From Clostridiales bacterium (GTDB lineage: Bacteria; Bacillota; Clostridia; Oscillospirales; CAG-272), in NCBI GenBank assembly GCA_016280525.1, contig JAEEGW010000092.1, positions 1 through 6,360 of the forward strand: a DNA stretch of 6,360 bases, written 5' to 3'. The position numbers and the translations under genes were made by a program. Below, in pieces: positions 1-4,966 of this stretch. The first letter of the stretch is position 1; the number at the start of each line of letters is the position of its first letter. A model generated the notes under the pieces. The model was not told the origin of the DNA and ran no database searches. It saw only the letters and a program-made list of their open reading frames with translations.

Positions 1-636
1 ACGAACGGCTGCTCGGAGATAGACAAATGGGTGTCTTTGTTTGACGAATTTGCCGTCTTATGCGGCGTCACGCTTGACAAAACTCAGCTTTATACTCTGT
101 TATACAACAATACGAAAAACGCGGCGGCTGACTGCGGCGGAATGACGGCGTACAACTGTATCTCATCCGAGCCGATTGTGCATATAGACGGCGCTTACCC
201 GATGATCTACAGAAGCGCCGCGGGTGAGCCGGACCTTGCAAATCTTATAAAAGCGCAGATCTGCGGCATTTTCGCGCCCGTCGTCTACGGCATGGATATA
301 CTGCGGCAAAACGAGGGGATAAAACCGGAGTGCATACTCGCCCACGGCGGACTTTTCAAGATACCGGGCGTGGCGCAAAAAATACTTGCTGACGCGCTTG
401 ACACACCGGTTTCCGTAATGTCCACCGCCGGTGAGGGCGGCGCGTACGGAATGGCGCTGATTGCCGCGTATATGACAGACAACGGCGGTCTGCCGCTTGC
501 CTTATGGCTTGATAAAAAGGTGTTTGCAGGCGAAAAAGCCGTGACGCTTTACCCGGACAAAGAAGGCGCTGCCGGATATAAAGAATATATGAAAAACTAC
601 GTCAAAGGGCTTGACGCGGTAAGGGCGTTAAGTTGA
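1..636 (+). CDS. FGGY-family carbohydrate kinase, C-terminal part (5' end outside window)
   Basis: The frame is open from base 1 and ends at TGA 634-636, giving 211 visible residues. FGGY kinases are about 450-550 residues and phosphorylate sugars such as xylulose or ribulose in the cytoplasm with ATP. What is visible is the C-terminal actin-like ATPase domain: a region starting TNGCSEIDKW, then a nucleotide-binding glycine turn HGGLFK (visible residues 115-120), then TAGEGGAYG (142-150), the adenosine-contacting motif near the end of the family. The overall pattern fits the xylulokinase/L-ribulokinase-like branch common in Clostridia, but the substrate-binding N-terminal half is missing, so the sugar is not assigned. 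A GTG at 31 is not the start, because family-like sequence continues upstream of it. The gene converges with the yjbQ operon and ends 31 bases before a strong terminator hairpin. Confidence 0.9.
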   Translation, partial: TNGCSEIDKWVSLFDEFAVLCGVTLDKTQLYTLLYNNTKNAAADCGGMTAYNCISSEPIVHIDGAYPMIYRSAAGEPDLANLIKAQICGIFAPVVYGMDILRQNEGIKPECILAHGGLFKIPGVAQKILADALDTPVSVMSTAGEGGAYGMALIAAYMTDNGGLPLALWLDKKVFAGEKAVTLYPDKEGAAGYKEYMKNYVKGLDAVRALS

Positions 637-667
637 CGCCATACGGTTTATCTAAATTGTTGAATAT

Positions 668-698
668 AAAAAACGGTGCGTGGAAGCACCGTTTTTTT
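668..698. terminator. Bidirectional intrinsic terminator between convergent units
   Basis: A perfect 12-bp stem (668-679 with 686-697) encloses a 6-base loop. The stem begins with six A and ends with a run of seven T, so it gives a GC stem plus U-tract in both directions. It lies 31 bases after the kinase stop on the plus strand. On the minus strand it lies downstream of yjbQ and its hairpin array, so it probably ends both transcripts. Confidence 0.9.
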
Positions 699-699
699 A

Positions 700-769
700 A
701 ATTGCCTTCGGCGTGAATTGGCTTCGCCGTGAATTGCGCCTTACGGCGCGTGAATTGCCCTTCGGGCGT
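700..769. repeat. Tandem hairpin array with GTGAATTG linkers
   Basis: Full linkers GTGAATTG occur at 713-720, 729-736 and 750-757, with a partial AATTG at 700-704. Between them sit four different small palindromes: GCC-TTC-GGC (704-712), GGC-TTC-GCC (720-728), GCGCC-TTAC-GGCGC (736-749) and GCCC-TTC-GGGC (757-767). The linker is constant and the stems vary in sequence and length while remaining perfectly paired. The array begins two bases past the yjbQ stop codon and ends at the terminator, so it would be in the 3' untranslated region of the minus-strand operon. Function unknown. Confidence 0.85.
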
Positions 770-771
770 TA

Positions 772-1392
772 TTATCTTTTCTGTTGGAGCGTATAGTGGA
801 CGTCGTCCGCCTTTTCCTCGTCCGTGTATTTGCGCAGGGTGTTTATGACTTTTCCGTCATTCCACTTTCTGTCCTCAACGTCCTCGGTAGTGCCCATGAC
901 GGTGATGTTAAGCTGTCTTCTTCTGGCGCGGACGTGATCCCAGTCTACGAAATAGATGTGCGCGAATTCGCCGCCGTCAAGCACGCCGTCCTTTATCGTC
1001 ATACATTCGCTTCTGCCGAAGAATACGGAGCGCAGATGTCCGTCCGTGTTCATACTCGTGAAGTCGCCCGGCTCGTCCACGTGGCGTCCGAACTGCAGAT
1101 GTATGGGACCGGGGTGGCGGTACTGATGCTCCTCGGCAAAGTCCGGTATCATTTTTCTCATGATATCAAGCAGATCGTGCTGTAAATATTCGATATCAAA
1201 GCTGTCTATATCGTGACTGCACTCCTGTATCATAACGGAGCACGTCGTATGATGCGACGCGATAGTGACAGTTCCGTTCTTTACGCCGGACGCGGCGACT
1301 ATTTCAATAACTTCCTTTGATACGTCGTGAAACGTCGGTATCCAGCCCCTTGACTGAAGCTCCAATTCTTTTTGATAAACCTTGAATTCCAT
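772..1392 (-). CDS. YjbQ family protein (UPF0047), long form
   Basis: A cytosolic protein of 206 residues. YjbQ/UPF0047 proteins are annotated as secondary thiamine-phosphate synthases on the basis of a weak activity, and their true substrate is unsettled. Visible family features are the His pair in ASHHTTCSVMIQE (residues 45-57), the segment NTDGHLRSVFFG (115-126), DGVLDGGEFAHIYF (135-148) and DWD followed by RARRR (150-159). The typical short form is about 135-140 residues. This one is longer, with an acidic/histidine-rich insertion (about 60-112) and a charged C-terminal tail (about 168-206). The start is ATG at 1392: AAAGGAG lies 7 bases upstream, whereas the TTG two codons earlier would leave a 1-base gap. 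It is the last gene of the kinase-SIS-yjbQ operon, 19 bases after the SIS gene, which suggests a sugar-phosphate role rather than thiamine synthesis (inference). Confidence 0.9.
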   Translation of the reverse strand: MEFKVYQKELELQSRGWIPTFHDVSKEVIEIVAASGVKNGTVTIASHHTTCSVMIQECSHDIDSFDIEYLQHDLLDIMRKMIPDFAEEHQYRHPGPIHLQFGRHVDEPGDFTSMNTDGHLRSVFFGRSECMTIKDGVLDGGEFAHIYFVDWDHVRARRRQLNITVMGTTEDVEDRKWNDGKVINTLRKYTDEEKADDVHYTLQQKR

Positions 1393-1399
1393 TTTCAAA

Positions 1400-1406
1400 C
1401 TCCTTT
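1400..1406 (-). promoter_or_regulatory. Ribosome binding site deciding the yjbQ start
   Basis: AAAGGAG on the minus strand is a strong Shine-Dalgarno sequence. Its spacing of 7 bases to ATG 1392 and only 1 base to TTG 1398 selects the ATG. Confidence 0.85.
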
Positions 1407-1411
1407 ATTGT

Positions 1412-2005
1412 TTATTTGTTAAGCCGCTCGCCCACGGCGCCGCCGGGGTGGATAACGGCAAACTGTTCGTTTTTAAATCCCGTTTCTTCTATTAACATCG
1501 TCTGTAAAACGTGGAAAATGACGGCAAGCGACGTGGTTGACGTCGTGCCCTGGCAGTTGTATCTGTCCGTCTCGCGGTTTACGTGCTGTTTGAGCACCAC
1601 GTCAGCGCCGGCTGCAAGCGGCGAATCTGTGTTTTCCGTAACGGTTATTATTTTTACGCCTTTCTTTTTGCAGATGTCCATTATAGGCAACAGCTCCGCG
1701 GTCTTGCCGCCGCGCGAGGCGAAAAGCATAACGTCGCCCGCCTGCAAAAATCCCGTGCCGCCGTGCACCGCTTCCGCCGGGGATATGAACTTTGCCGGCT
1801 GTTCTATACAGCACATAAGATGCGCGAAATGCTGACACATGATGCCGGAGTGACCGCAGCCGGACGCGCCTATCCTCGGGGCGTTTTTAAGCAGTTCAAC
1901 CGCTTTGCCGTACTCTTCCGCGTCAAAATACTCCGCCGCCTCGCGTATGCATTCGTACTCCGTTATATACGCTTTTTTTGCCATCTCTGTTGTTTCTTTT
2001 TTCAT
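1412..2005 (-). CDS. SIS-domain sugar-phosphate isomerase (KdsD/GutQ- or HxlB-like, no CBS domains)
   Basis: A cytosolic protein of 197 residues made almost entirely of one SIS fold. Such proteins interconvert phosphorylated aldoses and ketoses, for example arabinose 5-phosphate/ribulose 5-phosphate, or the hexulose 6-phosphate pair handled by HxlB. The N-terminal helices are followed by the glycine-rich strand-turn GASGCGHS (46-53), a phosphate loop ASRGGKT (96-102), ENTDSPLA (124-131) and the C-terminal HPGGAVGERL (186-195), the signature shared with KdsD/KpsF/GutQ. Those enzymes usually carry two CBS domains, absent here. The phosphate loop departs from the common SxSGxT form. The ATG at 2005 has AAAGGTG 5 bases upstream, lying in the end of the kinase gene. 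Only two bases separate the kinase stop from this ATG, so translational coupling is likely. Confidence 0.88.
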   Translation of the reverse strand: MKKETTEMAKKAYITEYECIREAAEYFDAEEYGKAVELLKNAPRIGASGCGHSGIMCQHFAHLMCCIEQPAKFISPAEAVHGGTGFLQAGDVMLFASRGGKTAELLPIMDICKKKGVKIITVTENTDSPLAAGADVVLKQHVNRETDRYNCQGTTSTTSLAVIFHVLQTMLIEETGFKNEQFAVIHPGGAVGERLNK

Positions 2006-2007
2006 TT

Positions 2008-3345
2008 TTACACCTTTAAATGAGAAGACATTATCGAAAACGCCTCAACTTCGTTTTTATACAGTCCTATACCGATACCGCCGAGCAGACACGAGCCGAC
2101 CGCTCCCGCGGACTGACCGTTTACGACCTTGATCTCACGCTGAAGCGCGTTTGATATTATTTCAGTCGCGATCTTTGAATTCGTAATTCCGCCTATCGCC
2201 GTTATGCTTTCCGCATAAAGCCCGCATTTTTCAAGGTCTTTTAAGTTGTTTTGAAGCAGTTTTGCCGCGCCTTCCAGTATCGCGCGGGCAATATCGCGCT
2301 TGTCATAGCCCTCCGCGCGTTTGTAATCGCCGTCGGTAAAGTCTATGATCAGACCGTTGCTGCCCGGCTTTGCCTCGCCGGCAAGTCCGTCAAAATATTT
2401 ATGCGGAACCGAGCCGAAAAAGTGATTCCGCCGCTCGTCAATTTTATCGGATATCGATTCAAGCGAGCTCATAACGCACCACTTAGGACCGTTAAGCGCG
2501 AATCTGTCAACGAGACCGCCGGTGGACAGCGCGTGCTCGCGCGATTCATCGGGGAAAAGCTCGACCCACGACGTACCGCAGGATAAAAGCAGCTGCCCGG
2601 GCCGCAAAACGCCCGCGCCGAGCGCGCCCGACGGATGATCGAAGCTGCCGAGCACAACTGCGGTGTCCGTACTCAGACCGAGCCTGTCAGCCATACCGGG
2701 CAAAACCGTGCCCAAAACCGTACCTTTTTCGTATATCGGCGGAAGCATATCTTCCGACAGCCCGAATTTTTCAAGAACTGCGGTATTGTAAACGCCCTTT
2801 TCCTGATCCATAAGATACGACGGCGTTCCCATTGAATGAGATATGCCCCATTTGCCCGTAATTTTATGGTTGAGATATTCCGCGCTCATGCAGAGGTATT
2901 TCGTTTTTTCAAGTACGTCCGGGCGGTGGACTTTTACGTACGCCAGGTCGGCCGCCGGCATGCCGTTGAAGAAACCCCAGCCGACCGTGCGGTAAAAGTT
3001 GTCCTGCTCTTCTTTCGTGTAGACCGCGTTTATATCGTCCCACGAAATAACGCTCTGCCAGCCTATTATGCGCGTCAGAGGCGCGCCGTTTCCGTCAAGA
3101 AACAGCGGATTTCCCGAAGCGTGGCACGAGCATAAAGCGGCTGTTTTCCCGTCGGCAGACGAGGAAAGCTCCGCGATAACGTCAAAGCAGGTTTCGCAGA
3201 AATGATCCGGGTCAAGCAGCCGGAAACCGCCGTCTATTATATACGTAAACTTTTTGTCGGTAACTTTTACGACTCTGCCGTCCTCACATAAAAGCGCGCC
3301 TTTGACGGCGGAAGTGCCTATATCAAGTCCTATAAGATACTTCAT
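2008..3345 (-). CDS. FGGY-family carbohydrate kinase, complete
   Basis: A complete cytosolic kinase of 445 residues that should transfer the ATP gamma-phosphate to a sugar or polyol. The N-terminal phosphate-binding strand-turn GLDIGTSAVKG (6-16) and the block GSFDHPSGALGAG (233-245), with the presumed catalytic base Asp236, are intact. SCGTSW (255-260), GGITNS (385-390) and AGAVGSCLLGGIG (413-425) form the nucleotide-binding C-terminal domain. Length matches the shorter FGGY enzymes (xylulokinase or fuculokinase size), but the substrate is not evident. It is clearly different from the kinase ending at 636. ATG 3345 is preferred over the TTG just upstream (3348), because the family begins directly at this methionine; AAAGG lies 9 bases before it. 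It is the first gene of the operon with the SIS isomerase and yjbQ, which makes its phosphorylated product a candidate substrate for the isomerase (inference). Confidence 0.92.
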   Translation of the reverse strand: MKYLIGLDIGTSAVKGALLCEDGRVVKVTDKKFTYIIDGGFRLLDPDHFCETCFDVIAELSSSADGKTAALCSCHASGNPLFLDGNGAPLTRIIGWQSVISWDDINAVYTKEEQDNFYRTVGWGFFNGMPAADLAYVKVHRPDVLEKTKYLCMSAEYLNHKITGKWGISHSMGTPSYLMDQEKGVYNTAVLEKFGLSEDMLPPIYEKGTVLGTVLPGMADRLGLSTDTAVVLGSFDHPSGALGAGVLRPGQLLLSCGTSWVELFPDESREHALSTGGLVDRFALNGPKWCVMSSLESISDKIDERRNHFFGSVPHKYFDGLAGEAKPGSNGLIIDFTDGDYKRAEGYDKRDIARAILEGAAKLLQNNLKDLEKCGLYAESITAIGGITNSKIATEIISNALQREIKVVNGQSAGAVGSCLLGGIGIGLYKNEVEAFSIMSSHLKV

Positions 3346-3375
3346 CAAATAAAACCTTTCATTATCGCTTCTTTT

Positions 3376-3403
3376 ATTATACGCAAAAAATGCGATTTGT
3401 CAA
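3376..3403 (-). promoter_or_regulatory. Sigma-A promoter of the kinase-SIS-yjbQ operon
   Basis: On the minus strand there is a perfect -35 TTGACA (3398-3403), a 16-base spacer and a perfect -10 TATAAT (3376-3381). Transcription should start near 3369, giving a leader of about 24 bases before ATG 3345. The spacer contains an inverted repeat CGCA-TTTTT-TGCG, which could be an operator between the two boxes. The promoter lies just after the NERD gene, so this operon can be transcribed separately. Confidence 0.85.
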
Positions 3404-3411
3404 TGAAATAT

Positions 3412-4044
3412 TTAAGATATATTGTATTTTAAAAGCCTGCTGACCGATTCGACCGATGCGCGGTCAAGCGGTTTTTTGCCCGGCGTGTGTACGGCTTTAT
3501 CCAGCTCGTCCGTGTCTTTTAAAACGTATCCGCTTTTGACCGGACTTTTTGAGCCGAGGATGATGGCGTATCCGTCGACCCACGCGCCGACGCCGTGCCT
3601 TTTCAAATATCCTGCCAGAATATACACCTGACGGGACACCTGTTTTATCGGATTTTTCACGGTTTTCACGTATGTGTTGCCGCCTCTGCTCGTGTGATAT
3701 TTAGACCATTCAAAATCGTCTTCATCGCCTGCAAGCCTGCCGCTGTAATACTTGACTTCTATTATAAAAACGCCGTTTCTGTTTACCACCACGTTGTCAA
3801 GCTCCGTCACCTTGTTTTTGTATGAAACGGAAACGTTGGTGAAAAGCTGATCGCCCTCGCGCAGAACGGAGCGTATCGCGTCGGACGCGTATTTTTCGCC
3901 CGCGCGCCCGGCGGCTCTGGCGGCTGCGTCGTCCGGCTTCTTTCGTCCGCGTATGACGTAGACGATTATAAGGACGATGACGGCTGTCAAAGCGGCCGCG
4001 CCGATAAACGGCAGCGCTAACAGTAAACCCGTAATGCCGCTCAT
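3412..4044 (-). CDS. Membrane-anchored NERD-domain protein
   Basis: A protein of 210 residues with an N-terminal hydrophobic helix (about 5-31) followed by RGRKK, predicting a single-pass anchor with the rest in the cytoplasm. Residues about 44-165 form a NERD (nuclease-related) domain. Visible are GRAGE (46-50), ELD (81-83), FIIEVK (93-98) and NPIKQV (131-136), matching the Glu, Asp and ExK positions of the PD-(D/E)xK-like core, so the predicted active site looks intact. NERD proteins are implicated in DNA processing, but the substrate is usually unknown. The C-terminal 45 residues are charged and unassigned. The start ATG overlaps the TfoX stop in an ATGA, so the two are translationally coupled. 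No convincing terminator follows; the next operon's promoter begins 8 bases beyond its stop. Confidence 0.88.
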   Translation of the reverse strand: MSGITGLLLALPFIGAAALTAVIVLIIVYVIRGRKKPDDAAARAAGRAGEKYASDAIRSVLREGDQLFTNVSVSYKNKVTELDNVVVNRNGVFIIEVKYYSGRLAGDEDDFEWSKYHTSRGGNTYVKTVKNPIKQVSRQVYILAGYLKRHGVGAWVDGYAIILGSKSPVKSGYVLKDTDELDKAVHTPGKKPLDRASVESVSRLLKYNIS

Positions 4045-4361
4045 TTTTTCTTAGGCTTTTTAGGTTCGGGAAGCTCGGGATAAACGGCTTTTAGCAGAGC
4101 GCAAAGAAACTCGCTGTCGTCGATCTCCTCAACTAAGATCATAGGCTTTGCGCCTTCGTACGGTATTTCGTACGGCGCGTTTGGCATAAGTTTTTTCGCG
4201 GCGGGCGTTTCTTTAATAAGAAATCTGTCGTCGTATATACCGCCCGCGATCTTGCCCTGATAGTAAATGATGTATTCGCCCATCATCTGACGGTACGTTA
4301 TCCCGTCAAGGCCGGATAACTGTTCAAGAACGTAATCAAGATATCCTTTTGAAGAAGCCAT
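4041..4361 (-). CDS. TfoX/Sxy family N-terminal-domain protein
   Basis: A protein of 106 residues consisting of a TfoX_N domain and a short basic tail ending PKKPKKK. The diagnostic stretch is ITYRQMMGEYIIYY (21-34), then GKIAGGIYDDRFLIK (36-50) and MPNAPYEIPYEGAKPM (59-74), close to the form common in Clostridia and lactobacilli. In Proteobacteria, TfoX/Sxy activates competence genes. The stand-alone N-terminal domain in Firmicutes has no established role, and no TfoX C-terminal domain is present. ATG 4361 follows a G-rich ribosome binding site (GGGGGA) by about 5 bases. It is the first gene of a two-gene unit with the NERD protein, joined by a 4-base ATGA overlap. The pairing with a nuclease-like partner is suggestive of a DNA-related role, but this is inference. 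Confidence 0.88.
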   Translation of the reverse strand: MASSKGYLDYVLEQLSGLDGITYRQMMGEYIIYYQGKIAGGIYDDRFLIKETPAAKKLMPNAPYEIPYEGAKPMILVEEIDDSEFLCALLKAVYPELPEPKKPKKK

Positions 4362-4391
4362 AATATCCCCCGTAAACGTGTTTTCGAGTGT

Positions 4392-4420
4392 ATTGTATCA
4401 CATAAAACGGAAAAAGTAAA
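4392..4420 (-). promoter_or_regulatory. Probable extended -10 promoter of the TfoX-NERD unit
   Basis: On the minus strand, TACAAT (4392-4397) is preceded by TGA, giving the extended -10 form TGnTACAAT. TTTACT (4415-4420) lies 17 bases upstream as a weak -35. It would start transcription about 25 bases before ATG 4361 and diverges from the tRNA promoter. Confidence 0.6.
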
Positions 4421-4458
4421 TATGTATGCGAAATAAAATACAATTTAAGAAAAAAGAC

Positions 4459-4487
4459 TTGACAAACAAGTACATTTGTGCTATAAT
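4459..4487 (+). promoter_or_regulatory. Consensus sigma-A promoter of the tRNA-Pro gene
   Basis: TTGACA (4459-4464), a 17-base spacer and TATAAT (4482-4487) match the consensus exactly, with an A-rich tract just upstream of the -35. The start would fall near 4494, about 12 bases before the mature tRNA 5' end. Confidence 0.92.
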
Positions 4488-4505
4488 CTCAAACGCAAAC
4501 GAAAT

Positions 4506-4578
4506 CTGGGTGTGGCGCAGATGGTAGCGCGCTACCTTGGGGTGGTAGAGGCCGCTGGTTCAAATCCAGTCACTCAGA
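4506..4578 (+). tRNA. tRNA-Pro (anticodon GGG)
   Basis: A 73-base cloverleaf folds completely. The acceptor CTGGGTG pairs with CACTCAG (4506-4512 with 4571-4577, one G-T pair). The D stem is GCGC/GCGC, the anticodon stem CTACC/GGTAG, the variable loop AGGCC, and the T arm GCTGG-TTCAAAT-CCAGT. The anticodon loop TTGGGGT places GGG at 4539-4541 with G37, reading proline codons CCC and CCU. The C1-G72 pair and A73 are bacterial proline identity features. CCA is not encoded and must be added after transcription. The last 28 transcribed positions are repeated exactly at 4706-4733, continuing into the flank. Confidence 0.96.
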
Positions 4579-4586
4579 TAAAAAAT

Positions 4587-4622
4587 ACAGTCGGGCGGCT
4601 TTTGTCGCTCGACTGTGTTTTT
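4587..4622 (+). terminator. Intrinsic terminator of tRNA-Pro
   Basis: An 11-bp stem (4587-4597 with 4606-4616, one G-T pair at position 8) with an 8-base loop is followed by G and five T. It starts 8 bases after the tRNA end. A diverged twin with the same geometry lies at 4741-4775. Confidence 0.9.
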
Positions 4623-4642
4623 ATGTGGTTGAATTTGAACCG

Positions 4643-4708
4643 GATATAATACTGCCCTGTGGTCCGGGGTTCCCCGGCGCGATAAGCGACGGGGGTTCCC
4701 GGTAGGGC
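4643..4708. repeat. Long hairpin element, copy A
   Basis: Starts with GATATAATACT and folds as nested stems: GCCCT (4654-4658) with AGGGC (4704-4708), CCGGG (4664-4668) with CCCGG (4698-4702), a symmetrical GTT/GTT internal loop, then CCCCG (4672-4676) with CGGGG (4690-4694). The apex CGC-GATAA-GCG is unique to this copy. The first 34 bases match copy B at 33 positions and the right arm (4690-4702) matches exactly. The outer stem runs into the tRNA-fragment repeat. Could be a structured RNA or a miniature mobile element; no open reading frame is associated. Confidence 0.8.
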
Positions 4709-4739
4709 CGCTGGTTCAAATCCAGTCACTCAGATAAAA
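4701..4739 (+). repeat. Duplicated tRNA-Pro 3' end (T arm, acceptor strand and flank)
   Basis: Bases 4706-4739 repeat 4550-4583 without a mismatch (34 bases), covering the end of the variable loop, the whole T arm, the 3' acceptor strand, A73 and the following ATAAAA tract. Upstream, GGTAG (4701-4705) matches the anticodon-stem strand 4544-4548 with one base missing. The 5' half of a tRNA is absent, so this fragment cannot make a tRNA. It may be an attachment-site-like remnant or part of a tandem duplication of about 156 bases. Confidence 0.9.
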
Positions 4740-4740
4740 T

Positions 4741-4775
4741 ATAACCGGACGGCGTTAGTCGTTCGGTTATTTTTT
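4741..4775 (+). terminator. Second terminator, diverged twin of the tRNA terminator
   Basis: An 11-bp stem (4741-4751 with 4760-4770) with an 8-base loop is followed by five T. It has the same stem length, loop length and G-T position as the hairpin at 4587-4616. Four base pairs differ and every change is compensated on the other strand. Confidence 0.85.
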
Positions 4776-4800
4776 ATTTACGTAATTTGATTTGAATTCA

Positions 4801-4868
4801 GATATAATACTACCCTGTGGTCCGGGGTTCCCCGAAAACCGCAAGGTTTCCGGGGGTTCCCGGGAGGG
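4801..4868. repeat. Long hairpin element, copy B
   Basis: Same design as copy A: GATATAATACT, CCCT (4813-4816) with AGGG (4865-4868), CCGGG with CCCGG, a GTT/GTT internal loop, and CCCCG (4831-4834 plus the preceding C) with CGGGG (4851-4855). The apex is different: AAACC-GCAA-GGTTT, a 5-bp stem closed by a GNRA-type loop. It lies 158 bases after copy A. Instead of a tRNA fragment it is followed by a GTAGGGG-type palindrome and a terminator. Confidence 0.8.
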
Positions 4869-4883
4869 ACGACCCGCTTGTAG

Positions 4884-4907
4884 GGGCGACCATCGGTCGT
4901 CCTTTTT
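4884..4907 (+). terminator. Intrinsic terminator in a GTAGGGG-type repeat
   Basis: GGGCGACC (4884-4891) pairs with GGTCGTCC (4895-4902) over an ATC loop, with one G-T pair, followed by five T. An alternative perfect partner for the 3' arm, GGACGACC, lies at 4867-4874. It would stop plus-strand transcription that passes through the tRNA and hairpin copies A and B. Confidence 0.7.
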
Positions 4908-4914
4908 CACATGC

Positions 4915-4939
4915 AAAAAAGCCCCGAGAATTCTCGGGG
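4915..4939 (-). terminator. Minus-strand terminator built on a perfect palindrome
   Basis: CCCCGAGAATTCTCGGGG (4922-4939) is a perfect 18-base palindrome. On the minus strand it is followed by C and six T (4920-4915), the arrangement of an intrinsic terminator. It faces the plus-strand terminator at 4884-4907 and may back up termination of the DUF4838 gene, whose stop is about 290 bases away. Confidence 0.65.
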
Positions 4940-4966
4940 GGTGGTGGGGTTTGGGGCGGTAATAGA

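Noticed and set aside
31..33. GTG as the start of a short complete gene (31-636)
   Set aside because: The frame is open to base 1 and family-like residues precede the GTG; the protein is a truncated C-terminal part of an FGGY kinase caused by the window edge.
700..769. CRISPR-like arrangement of repeats and spacers (also at 5033-5119)
   Set aside because: Linkers are 8-9 bases and the intervening sequences are 8-19 bases and palindromic, unlike CRISPR repeats (about 23-47 bases) with non-palindromic spacers; no cas genes are present.
784..1185. A plus-strand frame of 133 codons opposite yjbQ
   Set aside because: It is a shadow of yjbQ, which has clear family motifs and a good ribosome binding site on the other strand.
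1396..1398. TTG as the yjbQ start
   Set aside because: It leaves only one base after the AAAGGAG ribosome binding site; ATG at 1392 has ideal spacing.
4645..4650. TATAAT in hairpin copy A (and 4803-4808 in copy B) as promoters
   Set aside because: No -35-like hexamer at 15-19 bases upstream in either copy; the motif is part of the conserved element.
4936..4957. Possible G-quadruplex in the G-rich tract after the palindrome
   Set aside because: Only three separate runs of three or more G lie close together; a fourth is just GG, so the standard motif is not met.
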